Source: Cristatella mucedo
Lineage: Eukaryota; Bryozoa; Phylactolaemata; Cristatellidae
Assembly: GCA_009760855.2 (NCBI GenBank)
Contig: WPIO01000036.1
Location: 984,001 to 1,044,000 of the forward strand
Direction of reading: 5' to 3'
Length of the DNA: 60,000 nt
Shown here: positions 39,191 to 49,515 of the stretch, piece after piece
Layout: each line of letters opens with the position of its first letter
Numbering within the stretch: position 1 is the first letter of the stretch
The notes under the pieces: generated by a model
The model's database searches: none
What the model saw: the letters and a program-made list of their open reading frames with translations, nothing else
What the model was told of the DNA's origin: nothing
Program-made: the position numbers and the translations under genes

Positions 39191-40200
39191 ACCATGAACT
39201 ATGGCACATTGAGTATACAATAATTCTTATCAAGAGCCGCTATTGAGCTCAAACACTGTCCACATCTTAGCGCATTGGTGCAGACAATTTTCATGGCTCC
39301 TCCCTTAAATTAAGGCCGTTCTCATTCAGGGTAATAATCGAAACTAACCTCGTCGAACTATATTAGGCTTCAACGCTCGATTTCACCACCTCGTCTAAGT
39401 CCGACATCAATTACTAACGAGGAGTTTCAGACGCCTTCTTCGCAGCCGTCCTTGTCGCCTATTGTTAGTATTCATAGCAAACACTAAGATGGCTGCATAG
39501 CGTCTTCTGTAGGAATTTATGTGTTCACATCATCAGCATTTCACTTGCCTTGAGACAGGCGAGCGTCTTGACCTGCAGTTAGCTCTCGTGTTATACCTGA
39601 AGTTATCTCAAATTAAAGCTTGATTTGTAAACACGGCTAAAATTGCGGCAGACCTCCTGTACGAAATGCACGAAAGACTGCGAATTCGACTTATTAGAAT
39701 AATTGCTGGCGCAGTCTCATTCATGCTGTCTCGTGAGCACTCAATTCAGTCGTTAGGTCTATGGGCTATGTTAGACAGCATCCCACATGGCTTCTTTAAA
39801 CATGCACCCACTGATAGACTGACAAAATTCACTGAACAATATAGTTACTAAAAATTCAAGAATTACAATACATATGCTTTTCCTATACACCGATTAAGCA
39901 GCGGTATAATAGTTGTAACCGCCCAAATGCGTTTGAAACACGTGTCTAAAAAAATAACGTCGTTAAATTCACCAAGTTGCCAAGTCAATAGTTGCCGAAG
40001 AAGCCGCAAAGACAATATGGCACTCAGAACACCGAGCTTACCACAGCAGGCAGAAACCTATAGACGAGTTGCAGAAACGTAGAAATGCAGAACTACTCGG
40101 AGATAGCTAGCTTTTATCCCGGCTCTGAGCATCGATCGCCGACCGTCAAGTCAGCCGTGTCGTGAGGCAGCCAGGCGATCCAACTCGATTTGAGCACCAG
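39191..40200. other. No gene recognised
   Basis: AT-rich sequence without a recognisable protein, RNA or repeat. Confidence 0.4.
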
Positions 40201-40293
40201 TTGATGGATACTCTTTGTCAATTGTCTGAGGGCATTCAATTACTATTTCACCAAGAAATAGCCCTTCACAGCTCGATGATGATAATCTTCAAG
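40201..40293 (+). other. Candidate single coding exon, unknown gene
   Basis: Bounded by GAGCACCAG and AAG|GTGAGT, 31 codons, phase 0 at both ends. Encodes LMDTLCQLSEGIQLLFHQEI then ALHSSMMIIFK, an amphipathic helical sequence. No partner exon or family identified. Confidence 0.25.
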
Positions 40294-40542
40294 GTGAGTA
40301 GACATTTAATGCAACTAGAAGAAAAGCTCAGCCTTATTTCTGCTTGCTGAATGTGCGCTAGACAGCGAAAAGGAGTCAGCCTAAGGGGGCAGGGTGGAAG
40401 CGGCTGCTGGAGCATACAGATTTGCCCGATGGTGGTAATTTGGGTTACCATGGTGACTCGGGTGCGTGCGGACTGCGATAGCTATCGTAACATTGGTTCA
40501 AATCACATGCAAATAGGCTAAAAATTTCGGGCTCGTCGAGTT

Positions 40543-41165
40543 CTATTCGTCAGCAGAAAGACAGCTATTTCGAAAACGATTATTTTTATTGCGAAAGTGC
40601 GCGGCAGCTAACCAGATCCGGGGCTCGATCACGAAAATTGAGCCAATTTTTTCAAGAAATAGCTTAAGATTGATGGCTGATTTGGGACAACCGCTGGTGC
40701 CTTCTTCGGGCGCCTCCTCCCCCCCCCAGAGCGTATTTGCACGCCCGGAGCAGCCGTCTGCGCTGATGCTCTTTTTTCTGCCACAAGTCTGCACCATATC
40801 GGATGCCACCGCCAACGGCGCGCCAATATTGTCAGGATCTTCGTCCTCACTGTCAGCGATACTGCCCAAGCGAGCACTGGTGCCGCGATTCTGGACCTCA
40901 TGCACAATCTTTTCAGACCAGCGAGTGGCCAAGAAGTTCCCGGGAAATGTTTCCAAGAAGTTGCGCACCAGTTCCATTGCGTTGCTAAGAACGTCATTGC
41001 TAACATATTTTATATCGTTTTTATAGCCAACCATAGCGTGCATACTTTAATTGAGTTCTTGCGCACATAGTTCTTCAGATTGCTTCGACATGATTCTGAC
41101 GGCGCTGCTCCTGAATCGGGTCAACGGCGTTTTCGTCTTCGAAACGCTACATTTTTTCAGAGCAG
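40543..41165 (-). pseudogene. Interrupted minus-strand coding-like sequence, unknown
   Basis: A 166-codon open frame (stop side 40543, Met at 41043) with protein-like composition: NAMELVRNFLETFPGNFLAT, RWSEKIVHEVQNRG, acidic IADSEDEDPDN, then GGEEAPEEGTSG. The same frame continues upstream through one stop for about 40 more codons (SKQSEELCAQELN), as if one longer ORF acquired a stop. Not matched to a known family. Confidence 0.3.
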
Positions 41166-41749
41166 CTATTCACAAAATAAATAATTAATTGCGATTCTAC
41201 TTGCGGAAATTCAGTAACCCGGGTTACCGCCATTGGTCTCAGAGACTCCCCAAACTAGCCTATACATATAATTGGCATGCTTCCGAGAGCTTGGGGGCCG
41301 ATGCAACGGCCATCCAAGAGCAAAGTATGAAGATCTGTGAAGATGATTGCTACTCGCTAGCGGAACTGGTACTGATCCTCAGCTCATATTGATATCGGAT
41401 TCGAAGCAGGCACGTAAAAATAGTGGACTCTGGCTGATTGGACAGCCTCACTACAATCGCAGCTAAAGAGCCTCGGTGGCCATAAAAATGCCCTGTACAC
41501 AGTAATAAAAGATTAACAACAGTACCTGAATAAACACATCAGCGAAATGTAGGAAAGGCAGAATAGAGGCGAGGAAAGCTCGAATCGCGGTAAATGGCTC
41601 AAACACGATGACAAGGTTCTTAGTGTGTCTGCAGTAAAATTCTTTCAATCAGACAGTAACACTGACAGGAGACTTAACTCACGAAAGTAAATTCGGCAGT
41701 AGCCCGGCGAAACAAGCAAAGCAGAATAATCAAAAAGCCACTAAAAAAA

Positions 41750-41922
41750 ATCCTAGCTGAATTAAACAGCCTCTTTTTGTATAGCGACAGAAAAGCCTTT
41801 ACGGCTATCACCACCGCTTGCAGTGGCGATAAAGAATCGCCCACCACAGGAATCGAACCCACGACCTCGGGACCGAGGTCGTGAAAGCAACCGCCTTACC
41901 TACTGTGCCATCACGGCTCACC
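41750..41922 (-). mobile_element. SINE family A
   Basis: Full-length reverse copy: AGCTGAATTAAACAGCCTC, TTTTTGTATAGCGACAG, TATCACCACCGCTTGCAG, GGCGATAAAGAATCGCCCAC, GAATCGAACCCACGACC, TGTGCCATCACGGCTCACC. It contains an 11-bp palindrome CACGACCTCGG-GA-CCGAGGTCGTG at 41859-41882. Confidence 0.9.
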
Positions 41923-43400
41923 GAACTACATATACGAAGGCGCCGGACGTCAAGAAGTAACAATGAAAAGTGTGCTGTTGTGCTTAGAAAAGACGGCTAA
42001 AGTGTGCAATTATCATACTTGGAATAGCGTACAAAAGCGCACGGAGAGACTGCGGACCGCAGGTCAGTAGCGCCGCGGGTTTGTGAACTGACCCACATCG
42101 CGCTCAGGTAAGAATACCAAGCGCGCCCGAATAAAAGCCTAAGCTCACGGTGCACCAGAATGGCTTAGCGAAGCGGGTGAATCTTTTTTTAGACTTTAAC
42201 CATGCAAATTCGTCGCGTTTGTGGCTATTAGCCAGAAGCGAGTTATCCGACTTTCGGCGCTAGCGAGCTGGCATCGTCAAAAGTGTACGCATCTAAGCAG
42301 GGGAGCGTGAATTCTTTCCAATCCTGCTTCACGAGCCGCTACTAGCTTCGAGCATGGTCACGGGCAGAGTTGGAGCGCTCATGTGTCGCTACGCTCGCCT
42401 TCGGTGCCACAGCGAACGAGGAAATGCGTTTGCGGCTGCATGCCGGTGGCGTGTGCGCATGCGTCGTCTGCTGTAATTAGCGAAGCGCCTGACATTAAGG
42501 CAAATGCCTCGCTTGTGGCCAATATTTAGTTAAGCCATTGAAGCAGCGCAGCGTCGGGCCACTATTGAAGGCTGCATTTCGTGTCGTCTGCTGCGACTGA
42601 TCGAGCTCTCATATACGCGCCCGTTGAGAGGAATAAAGGAGAGTCTCGTCTGCTGCGCACGTGCGCCCGCTGCGTCTCAGCGAGACTCCCGCTAGAGCAG
42701 CAGCAGCCGCCGCCGCCGGAGTCGCTGTCATACAACGCCCTCCCCTGGTTTCAGCCGGCGTCAATTGCGCGGAGCTCCGCTATCGCTACGCCAGCAGAAA
42801 ACGCATCTCATTTGAGTCCTTCGAAGCTTAAGCTACACTGTGAGTGTAGTGTCAAGCAAAAATTCTCAAATACCTCGGTCGGTGCAAAAGAGCGAGCGGT
42901 AGACGGAGCTGAGCTGAGCCTGAAACGGGCGCGAGAATTAATGCTCTGGCCTCGTCGCAACACCTAATAGCCACTTTAAAGGCTTCTCCTTTTTGTAAAT
43001 AGAGATGATTGTTTATTGTAATAACTCATTAAGCTGCATCTTACGTTGAAACTTAAACATAAAGATTGAGGCTAGATTGACCGGTATAGCAGGTCAGCAC
43101 ACAGCGTATGCGGCCGTAGCTGGGCACTGAGCCCGGCCGAAGTTGCTCCTTCTCTGCTGCCTTTTTTTAAAGAAACGCTCGCGTTCGAGTCAGGCTCGTA
43201 ATATCGGATGACTGCCAGCGAGCTGGCAACTCGGGGTGCTTTGAAAGGAAAGCTGGGCTAGCTGCTGCATGAAAACCACAGCTGCCGATTGACGCAAGTC
43301 GAGTGAGAGAGCTAGGCTGCTCGTTCGGCGCCGATCTTGTATCGATAACGTTCGATTCGTGCAAGCTTCAACGTGGCACCTCAGGATTGTGGTGTCGAGC
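41923..43400. other. No supported gene
   Basis: GC-richer DNA with short open frames on both strands and no recognised family. Confidence 0.35.
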
Positions 43401-43669
43401 CATTCTCGTTCCGAACGCAAGCCCTGCTGCATTTGGACAGCCGGCTGTCGTAACGGCGCGCTTGGTAGGATTGCGAATCCCTGTGGTCGCCTATGGCTGC
43501 TGGCACCAGCACGCTCTCTACGTAAGAATGCTGGGTGGGTTCGTGGTATACTACGGGCCACAGCGCTGCAGGCATTAGGCTACCGCCTCTCAGAGCAGAT
43601 CTCTTTACAGGTGGTTGGGCTCATTGGGCTACAATCATTTGATAGCACCAATCGAACAGCGATGCTTGG
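43401..43669 (+). other. Candidate exon pair, unknown gene
   Basis: A plus frame reading LVGLRIPVVAYGCWHQHALY ends at a consensus donor (CTCTAC|GTAAGA, exon end 43521). After an 89-bp gap, acceptor ATCTCTTTACAG opens VVGLIGLQSFDSTNRTAML in the same phase (43611-43669). A pyrimidine-rich acceptor also precedes 43799, but the phase does not continue. Hydrophobic sequence, no family recognised. Confidence 0.22.
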
Positions 43670-43798
43670 GTGGGGGTGACTATGCCCGCGTGCAACCCTG
43701 ATTGCTCCGACGCTGGGCGGGATCACCATCTCGGGCAATATTTGGTTGCGTCAGCTTCCCCCCCCCCCCCGATGGCCTGTTTTCTCGTTCCTGCAGGC

Positions 43799-45151
43799 AG
43801 CTCTTATGCCGATTTTAAGCGGCAAGCTAAGCCTCGAGCTTTGTTCAGAGCCGTCAGCGCTGCTTACGTCAGCGCTGCAGCCCTGCTTTTTACCTCGAGT
43901 CGATCCAGGCCGTGCTTGCAGCCGGGAAGCTCAAGCACGGCCAGAAGGCGAGGCTGCCGATCCACGGGACTCGCGTTCGACTAGCGCTGCTGCCCTGCTT
44001 TCAAACGGACGCTCGAGCCGTAGCCGGTGGTGAACAGCCGCTACGAAAGCTGTCAAAAAGAGACTACTGCTCGCTTCGTCAGCTAACGGCTGTTAGCGAC
44101 CAAGTTGTGTCGACTAAGTATCCATTTTGCAAAATTACCTTTGGAATAAATGAAAGCATCAACTGAGGCTACATTTTTTTATATTTGGGCAAGCGAGAAA
44201 CCTTCATTTTGAATGTCCACCGATCGTCCTATGACGAAAGTGAGATCTTTCAAATATCAGCCCTACTCTACACCATGTCTTTGCAAATTAGACTAAAATA
44301 CCAAACCTAGAGAGTTGAGGGGAATTTGTGTTGATAGATTGAGTGAGTGACCGGATGATTTTCTCATCTGGATTTTTCTGTAGAGCTCATCTTCTATAGC
44401 GTATTGGTGGGAATTGTTTTAAGCGTTACCAGCCTACGGCCTGACAAATGTAGAGGAAGAGTTACTCGGCCTTGGCTTAGATTTAGTGGCATTGTCGTAA
44501 CGTTGAAGTTTACTAATGAGAATTGGTCACTTAATCGATTCAGAGCTTGGTTGATGGTATTGCCCATCGGTTCTTATGTCATTATTGTCACCGAGAAAAC
44601 TCAAAGCCGAAACTGTCAAGGAGCCAGTAAGACACAGTGCTGCTATGACGTTATACAGCCTCTGACGTCGTGGTTCTGACTCTGTCCCTGCCTCACGTTG
44701 TCAAATAAGCTGCCCTGCTCATGCTAACTACAGTTAGTATTAAGGCGTCGAAATGAAATTATGCAAGATTGTTACACCCCTAGAGGCTATTAGGAGCTCC
44801 TGCTATACAGCTAAGACAACTTACCAAAGGCAAAATTTAGTTGTACTATAATAGGCTTCGAAGTGTATCGTAGGCTATGATAAGTGCTATAGCCTGGTAC
44901 GGCCGTTCATTTTCGCCGAGTGTTTGGGTGGCCCAACATTCACGGCATTTGCAGTCTCGTACTATGCTTTTAGGGACTGCTGTTAACCTGCTGAAAACCA
45001 TTTTTCAGTCATTGACTTGGCTTTATTCCAGCAGGACTTACCAATATGGTGGCCATGGAGAATAACGGGGCAACACACGTACACCACAAAAATGAGTTGT
45101 CACATTACGAGTGTTGTTCCTGCATTACTGAGCACCCGTAGTTAGGGTTTT
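43799..45151. other. No supported gene
   Basis: One open plus frame after the acceptor near 43798 ends within 85 codons. The rest is without recognisable content. Confidence 0.35.
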
Positions 45152-45190
45152 AGCTGCAGGGCTCTGTGTGCCATGTACAGCCCTGCAGCT
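45152..45190. other. Perfect 12-bp inverted repeat with 15-nt loop
   Basis: AGCTGCAGGGCT (45152-45163) and AGCCCTGCAGCT (45179-45190) are exact reverse complements. A stable hairpin of unknown role, about 170 bp left of the LINE/Mutator nest. Confidence 0.8.
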
Positions 45191-45356
45191 CCTAGCAAGT
45201 CAAAAGGACGAGACGAAACTACTAAAGCAGCTCTTATCAACGTCGAGCAAGCTAAAGCACGATAAATTGCCTGCATCCTACAGCTGGTATGGCAGTTGAC
45301 TTCAGCTAAGACTCTTTAAGGTAACAATAGCCTCGACACTGTGCAATGATTCCCCG

Positions 45357-45500
45357 TAATAATAATAATAATAATAATTCACTTGATAAAGTGCCCTCAG
45401 AGAACTTAATCTCTCTCTAGGCGCTTTACATTTGCTGTAAAGTGAAATGCAATTGAATGGTAAGTAAAATCATGCTTGAAAAACAAACGAAATGAATAAC
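45357..45500 (-). mobile_element. LINE 3' end, left part of host copy split by Mutator element
   Basis: (AAT)n, CACTTGATAAAGTGCCCTC, AATCTCTCTCTAGGCGC and GTAAGTAAAATCATGCTTG, stopping after AATGAATAAC where other copies continue with ATGGTTAGGGG. The continuation is found at 48643. Confidence 0.85.
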
Positions 45501-48500
45501 CGTACGGAGATATCACACAAAAATCGAATAACAAATAAATATCATGCTGCTTGAATGTCGGCAATCGTGGATATTCCATAAGCTGTCTCCAGTTCAAGGT
45601 CAAAGGGACATGTTTTGCAGTACCCGGAACTGCAGAGGGATATGGAGCTATGACCCACCCTGATAAGATTTATTTCCCTGAGCACATTTATTCATAATAC
45701 TTCAAGACCGATAAAGCGATCAGCAACGAATTCGCAAAAACAACAAGGGGCTATGTTGTGATACAACCATAGCTGTAAGGCTGAACTTCTGATGACCTGT
45801 AAGAGTCATGGTCACGTTTTCACAGGTCTTCGGCCTAACATGACCCTCTAGTACAATCAACAGACACAATACCATGAACTGTAAAAATATGCCCAACCCC
45901 TCTAACGATGCAGAATGCTTGGCTTGATCAGAATTTGTTCTAGAAAGAAAAAAAACATCTATTTGGCATGACAAACTTACAAGATACTGGGTACATTAGG
46001 TTCATATTGACATAAAAGGACGTGCATAGCTCTAAATTTCAAGTCGATCGGACCAGAATTGGCCGAGCTACTTACTACCTGAAAAACGTACACATGATTA
46101 ATGTGTTCAGGAATCCCATAAAAAGATGCAGCATTGACCAGAACTAGCAGTGAGCACGTACCTCGGTGTCTAGGGCATACGAAGTAAGGAAAAAGTCGCA
46201 GATGATGTTGATTTATCTTTCTGGAGGAGCTCAGAGTATAAGCAGTCATCATAACTGATGAAGATCGGGGTTTGGCAACCCTCTGCCAGCTATCATCACT
46301 GCAGCCTCCAGAGCCAAACCAGAAGTTCTGGCTGGCAGTTCAAACAAAGACAACCGAGGATCGTGAAGCCATTCACAGTTAACCAGCTAGCATTGCCCTG
46401 CAGTAGAAGCCACAGAACGATTAGACACATGCATTGCAAAAAGGCAGTCATTCTGCTCGGACCAAGACAGTACACAGTGGCATACAGGGACGTGACCAAC
46501 GCAATACTAATTTCTAGCAGCTTCACAGTGTGCAACAACTAATAGGGTCCTTCACTAGAACAGTAAGCTTTGCCTTTAGGTGCCAATTTACTTTTCGGCT
46601 TCTTACCCAAACTCCTTTTTAGCTATCATATAGCCTTTTCTGTTTCACTGCAGCTGCTCTGCTTGTCATAAGCTTCCATAAACTCTCGCATCCTAGTTCC
46701 GACAAGAATGCCTAACTTCTTGAACACTTGCACAAGACTGCGCATACCCTCATTTTTATGTATGCATGCATCGTACGTTGCCAAAAATACTACTGATCGG
46801 CCTGCGAACTCGGTCTTCGGACTCGCCATCCAGATAAGATTATGCAACGCCTGATTATTGTTCTGTGACTGCCCGTGCAAACATTTTTTTAAGAGATCGT
46901 CGGCTGTTTTCTCCTCATAAATCTTCTTCACGACCTCTTTTATACCGGGTTTATTGACATACAAAGGTGATGACACGTGAGTAAAGGGCAGATTTTGGGC
47001 TAGTGCCCGTTTATATTTGCAGTCCAATTTTTCGTCTTCGGTGCACAGAATGTGATCCGGGTCTGCATCAGTTGAGAAGGTGTAATGGAAAGTTCTCCAG
47101 ACAGCAGTCTTCATGCCTCCTAGATTATCGACATTAGATCTAATGGCCTTCCCATAATCAGTCTGCAACCTATTAAGGACTTCAGCAGTGAGCCCTCCGG
47201 CCTCCGCGAACCCGTCGGTAACCTGTGGGTATTTTGTCACGTCGGTCTTCAGGTTTCGCAAAGCTTTACCCAGCCTCTCGGCAACATCAACTACACACTC
47301 AAGCTTCTCTATTTGTTGGTCTCCATACACTTTAGCATCTTTCACGGCTTGGTAACCTTTCGAATCACCATCACCTAAATAGTTCACATACCTAACACCA
47401 CGGGTTGCTACAGATCTCATAAAAATTCGTTTGGCCCCTTCCTCTTCAATGTCACCACTTGTTCCAGTGTGGTTTTTATGACAAACATGCTCTCCTGCAC
47501 CGTCTTTACATGACCTGCACAAGCTGCTCATAACCTCTACATCTATAACCTTGCCAGTTTTGAGGGAAGTGGCAGAAGCTACCCCGTGCTTCGATCTATA
47601 GCCATGAGTCCTCCCTGTTCCATCGATGGCAACGGTTAGATGAGCCGATCCTTCTAACTCCTTCTCCTCCTCCACAGCACGAATCATTGACAGCTCAGCC
47701 TCTTCTTGCACTACAGCTGCAATTTGTTTTATGCAAGCAGAATAACGGCTCGTTGGGATAGGCGGATGCAAATCTAACAAACCGCAAAGTTTTGCAGTAC
47801 CCGCTCTGCCTAGCCCAACGCTTCTGGCAACATAACACGCTTGTACGTTGAGGGGCTTCTCGGAGCATCTTGAACTGAATGTGCTTCCGGCATCTTGCAT
47901 CGTATCCTCTTCCTCTACAATGAGCTCCTTATCACTACCGTCATTTTGCATAGCCATATCTTTATCCCTACCGTCGCTGTGAATAACCATGCCTTGGAGC
48001 TCTTTTTTAGTAGGCGGTGGATAGAAAGGCATTTTGGCATGATAGTTTTGACAACTTCTCTTCCTACATTTTAGTACTAGTGTACTAACGAGACCATCTA
48101 AGTCACTTTCATCAATCCACACCTTGCCATTACATGTAGGACACCGGGCGTACGCTTTGACCGCTTTAAATAGCATTTCGAGATGGTAAATCCTGTTGCC
48201 GCATGCATTCGCCCGCTTTCTTACACCCTTTACTACGCGGGGCTTTTTGGGGGTGGGCGCCCCATCACCCGTTGTACTAACCGGCAGTGGCCTTACGCGC
48301 GGACGACCACGCGGACGCGGGCCTACCGATTCCCCTAAGCTGCTCACAGAAGCTCCTTCATTAACACGACGAGTTACATCACGGCCTGCACTCAAAGTAC
48401 CACCTGTGTACTGCGCAACAGTCGAAGAACGACGCGGGCGTTCCATAGCACGACTTAGCTTCGAGTCTTGGCGAAGTCGTTCCAAATCACACGGAGCTGA

Positions 48501-48642
48501 TTAGATGGCGGCAAATGCAAGAGGTACAAACTGAACGTGAGATTGCTGGAATGCATCCGGTTCAGAGGTGAACCGCCCCAGCAACGGCCTCGTGCGGCTT
48601 TCCCTTCCTGCTGATACCTAAATAGCTCAACGCCAACCAGCG
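45501..48642 (-). mobile_element. Mutator-like DNA transposon, about 3.1 kb
   Basis: Limits are inferred from the interruption of a LINE copy: 45500 on the left, and LINE text resumes with TAACGCGGTTAGAGGTGAC at 48643. The sequence TAAC occurs at both junctions, so part of a target-site duplication may remain. Long terminal inverted repeats were not obvious by eye. Inside lies one 619-codon transposase ORF, plus about 1.1 kb of 3' sequence with short open frames (for example PIDLKFRAMHVLLCQ at 45990-46070) whose role is unknown. Confidence 0.8.
46626..48485 (-). CDS. Mutator-like transposase, 619 aa
   Basis: Uninterrupted ORF. Residues 57-65 form an AT-hook (RPRGRPRVR). A zinc-ribbon-like pair C115-x2-C118 and C140-x4-C145 follows. 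The catalytic region has VAIDGTG (D288) and YLGDGDSKGYQAV (D372), with the Cys/His-rich stretch LCRSCKDGAGEHVCHKNHTG between them. CLHGQSQNNNQALHNLIW (535-552) comes near the end. These blocks are typical of the Mutator-like transposase group found in many invertebrates (family pattern CLHG.TQN.NE..N..IW). Here the position where relatives as I recall them have Glu is Gln545, possibly the third catalytic acid. No stop or frameshift otherwise, suggesting a young or selected copy. The alternative start Met14 is also possible. Confidence 0.93.
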   Translation of the reverse strand: MERLRQDSKLSRAMERPRRSSTVAQYTGGTLSAGRDVTRRVNEGASVSSLGESVGPRPRGRPRVRPLPVSTTGDGAPTPKKPRVVKGVRKRANACGNRIYHLEMLFKAVKAYARCPTCNGKVWIDESDLDGLVSTLVLKCRKRSCQNYHAKMPFYPPPTKKELQGMVIHSDGRDKDMAMQNDGSDKELIVEEEDTMQDAGSTFSSRCSEKPLNVQACYVARSVGLGRAGTAKLCGLLDLHPPIPTSRYSACIKQIAAVVQEEAELSMIRAVEEEKELEGSAHLTVAIDGTGRTHGYRSKHGVASATSLKTGKVIDVEVMSSLCRSCKDGAGEHVCHKNHTGTSGDIEEEGAKRIFMRSVATRGVRYVNYLGDGDSKGYQAVKDAKVYGDQQIEKLECVVDVAERLGKALRNLKTDVTKYPQVTDGFAEAGGLTAEVLNRLQTDYGKAIRSNVDNLGGMKTAVWRTFHYTFSTDADPDHILCTEDEKLDCKYKRALAQNLPFTHVSSPLYVNKPGIKEVVKKIYEEKTADDLLKKCLHGQSQNNNQALHNLIWMASPKTEFAGRSVVFLATYDACIHKNEGMRSLVQVFKKLGILVGTRMREFMEAYDKQSSCSETEKAI

Positions 48643-48971
48643 TAACGCGGTTAGAGGTGACCGGCTCTTGGTCAGCATGCAAACGCGGTTAGTGGCAGCA
48701 CGAGCAGTGCCAGCATACATAATCGCACAAGGGTTGAATCACATGGACCCACTGAATGCTATCATAAATTGGTGCGTTCTAGCTTCTTTTTACATGTGGT
48801 TAAATCAAGGGGTATCGCGACGCCAGTCAGAAGTGAGTTCCAGGCTTTGGGATCATACGAATTACAGGCACGGTCTCAAAAGGATTTGGGGTTCGTACGA
48901 GGTATAGGTAAAAGATTAGATCCCGAAAAGCAGGTGGTACGGTGCTTAGCCTGGTGGGGGAGTAGATCTGA
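48643..48971 (-). mobile_element. LINE host copy, middle part
   Basis: Resumes the 3' UTR (GTCAGCATGCAAACGCGG, TTAGTGGCAGCACG), then the worn C-terminal coding (reverse of THLFRTAFSG-like and FRDLIFYLYLVRTPN). It breaks at AGTAGATCTGA, where an opposite LINE fragment begins. The copy at 58910 shows the unbroken text CAGTAGATCTGATAGGTAGG. Confidence 0.85.
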
Positions 48972-49285
48972 ACTCCCTCCCGACGTGCGGCAGAACATCC
49001 CCTGACTTGACCACATTTAAAAAGAACTTAAAAACACACCTATTTAGGACAGCATTTAGTGGGTCCCCGTGATTCGTCCTTTATGTGCTTATGCGTGCTG
49101 ACACTGTGCATGCTGCCACTAACCACATTTGCATGCTGACCCTGTGCATGTCACCCCTAACCATATTATTCATTTTGTTTGTTTATCAAGCATGATTTTA
49201 CTCACCATTCAATTGCATTTCACTTTGCAGCAAATGTAAAGCGCCTAGAGAGAGATTAAGTTCTCTGAGGGCGCTTTATCAAGTG

Positions 49286-49316
<31 letters not shown>

Positions 49317-49318
49317 GA
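48972..49318 (+). mobile_element. 5'-truncated LINE inserted into LINE host
   Basis: Begins in the last coding part (ELPPDVRQNIP, then after one frame shift DLTTFKKNLKTHLFRTAFSG). It runs through the 3' UTR (GTGCTGACACTGTGCATG) and the complete tail GTAAAGCGCCTAGAGAGAG, GATTAAGTTCTCTGAGGGCG, CTTTATCAAGTGC, (ATT)n. Orientation is opposite to the surrounding copy. Confidence 0.85.
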
Positions 49319-49515
49319 GAGATAGGCTGGAGCCAAAGAATGGAGTGACCTAAAAGTGAATGACAAAACCTTGAAGTCGATACGTTGCTTGACTGGTACC
49401 CAGTGCAGGTCTGCGAGAAGTGGTGACATCTTGAAACTGCTGCGACGCTGACGACCGACTAGCCTGGCTGCAAAGATTTGCTCTAACTGTAAGCACCTGA
49501 TTGCACATGCCTAAA
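49319..49515 (-). mobile_element. LINE host copy, right part
   Basis: Minus-strand reading ADLHWVPVKQRIDFKVLSFT, FRSLHSLAPAYLS, and upstream RANLCSQASRSSASQQF in a shifted frame. Continues the host copy beyond the inserted LINE. Confidence 0.85.

Noticed and set aside
40589-41026. Plus-strand open frame over 145 codons
   Set aside because: Antisense to the more protein-like minus-strand frame. No recognised motif.
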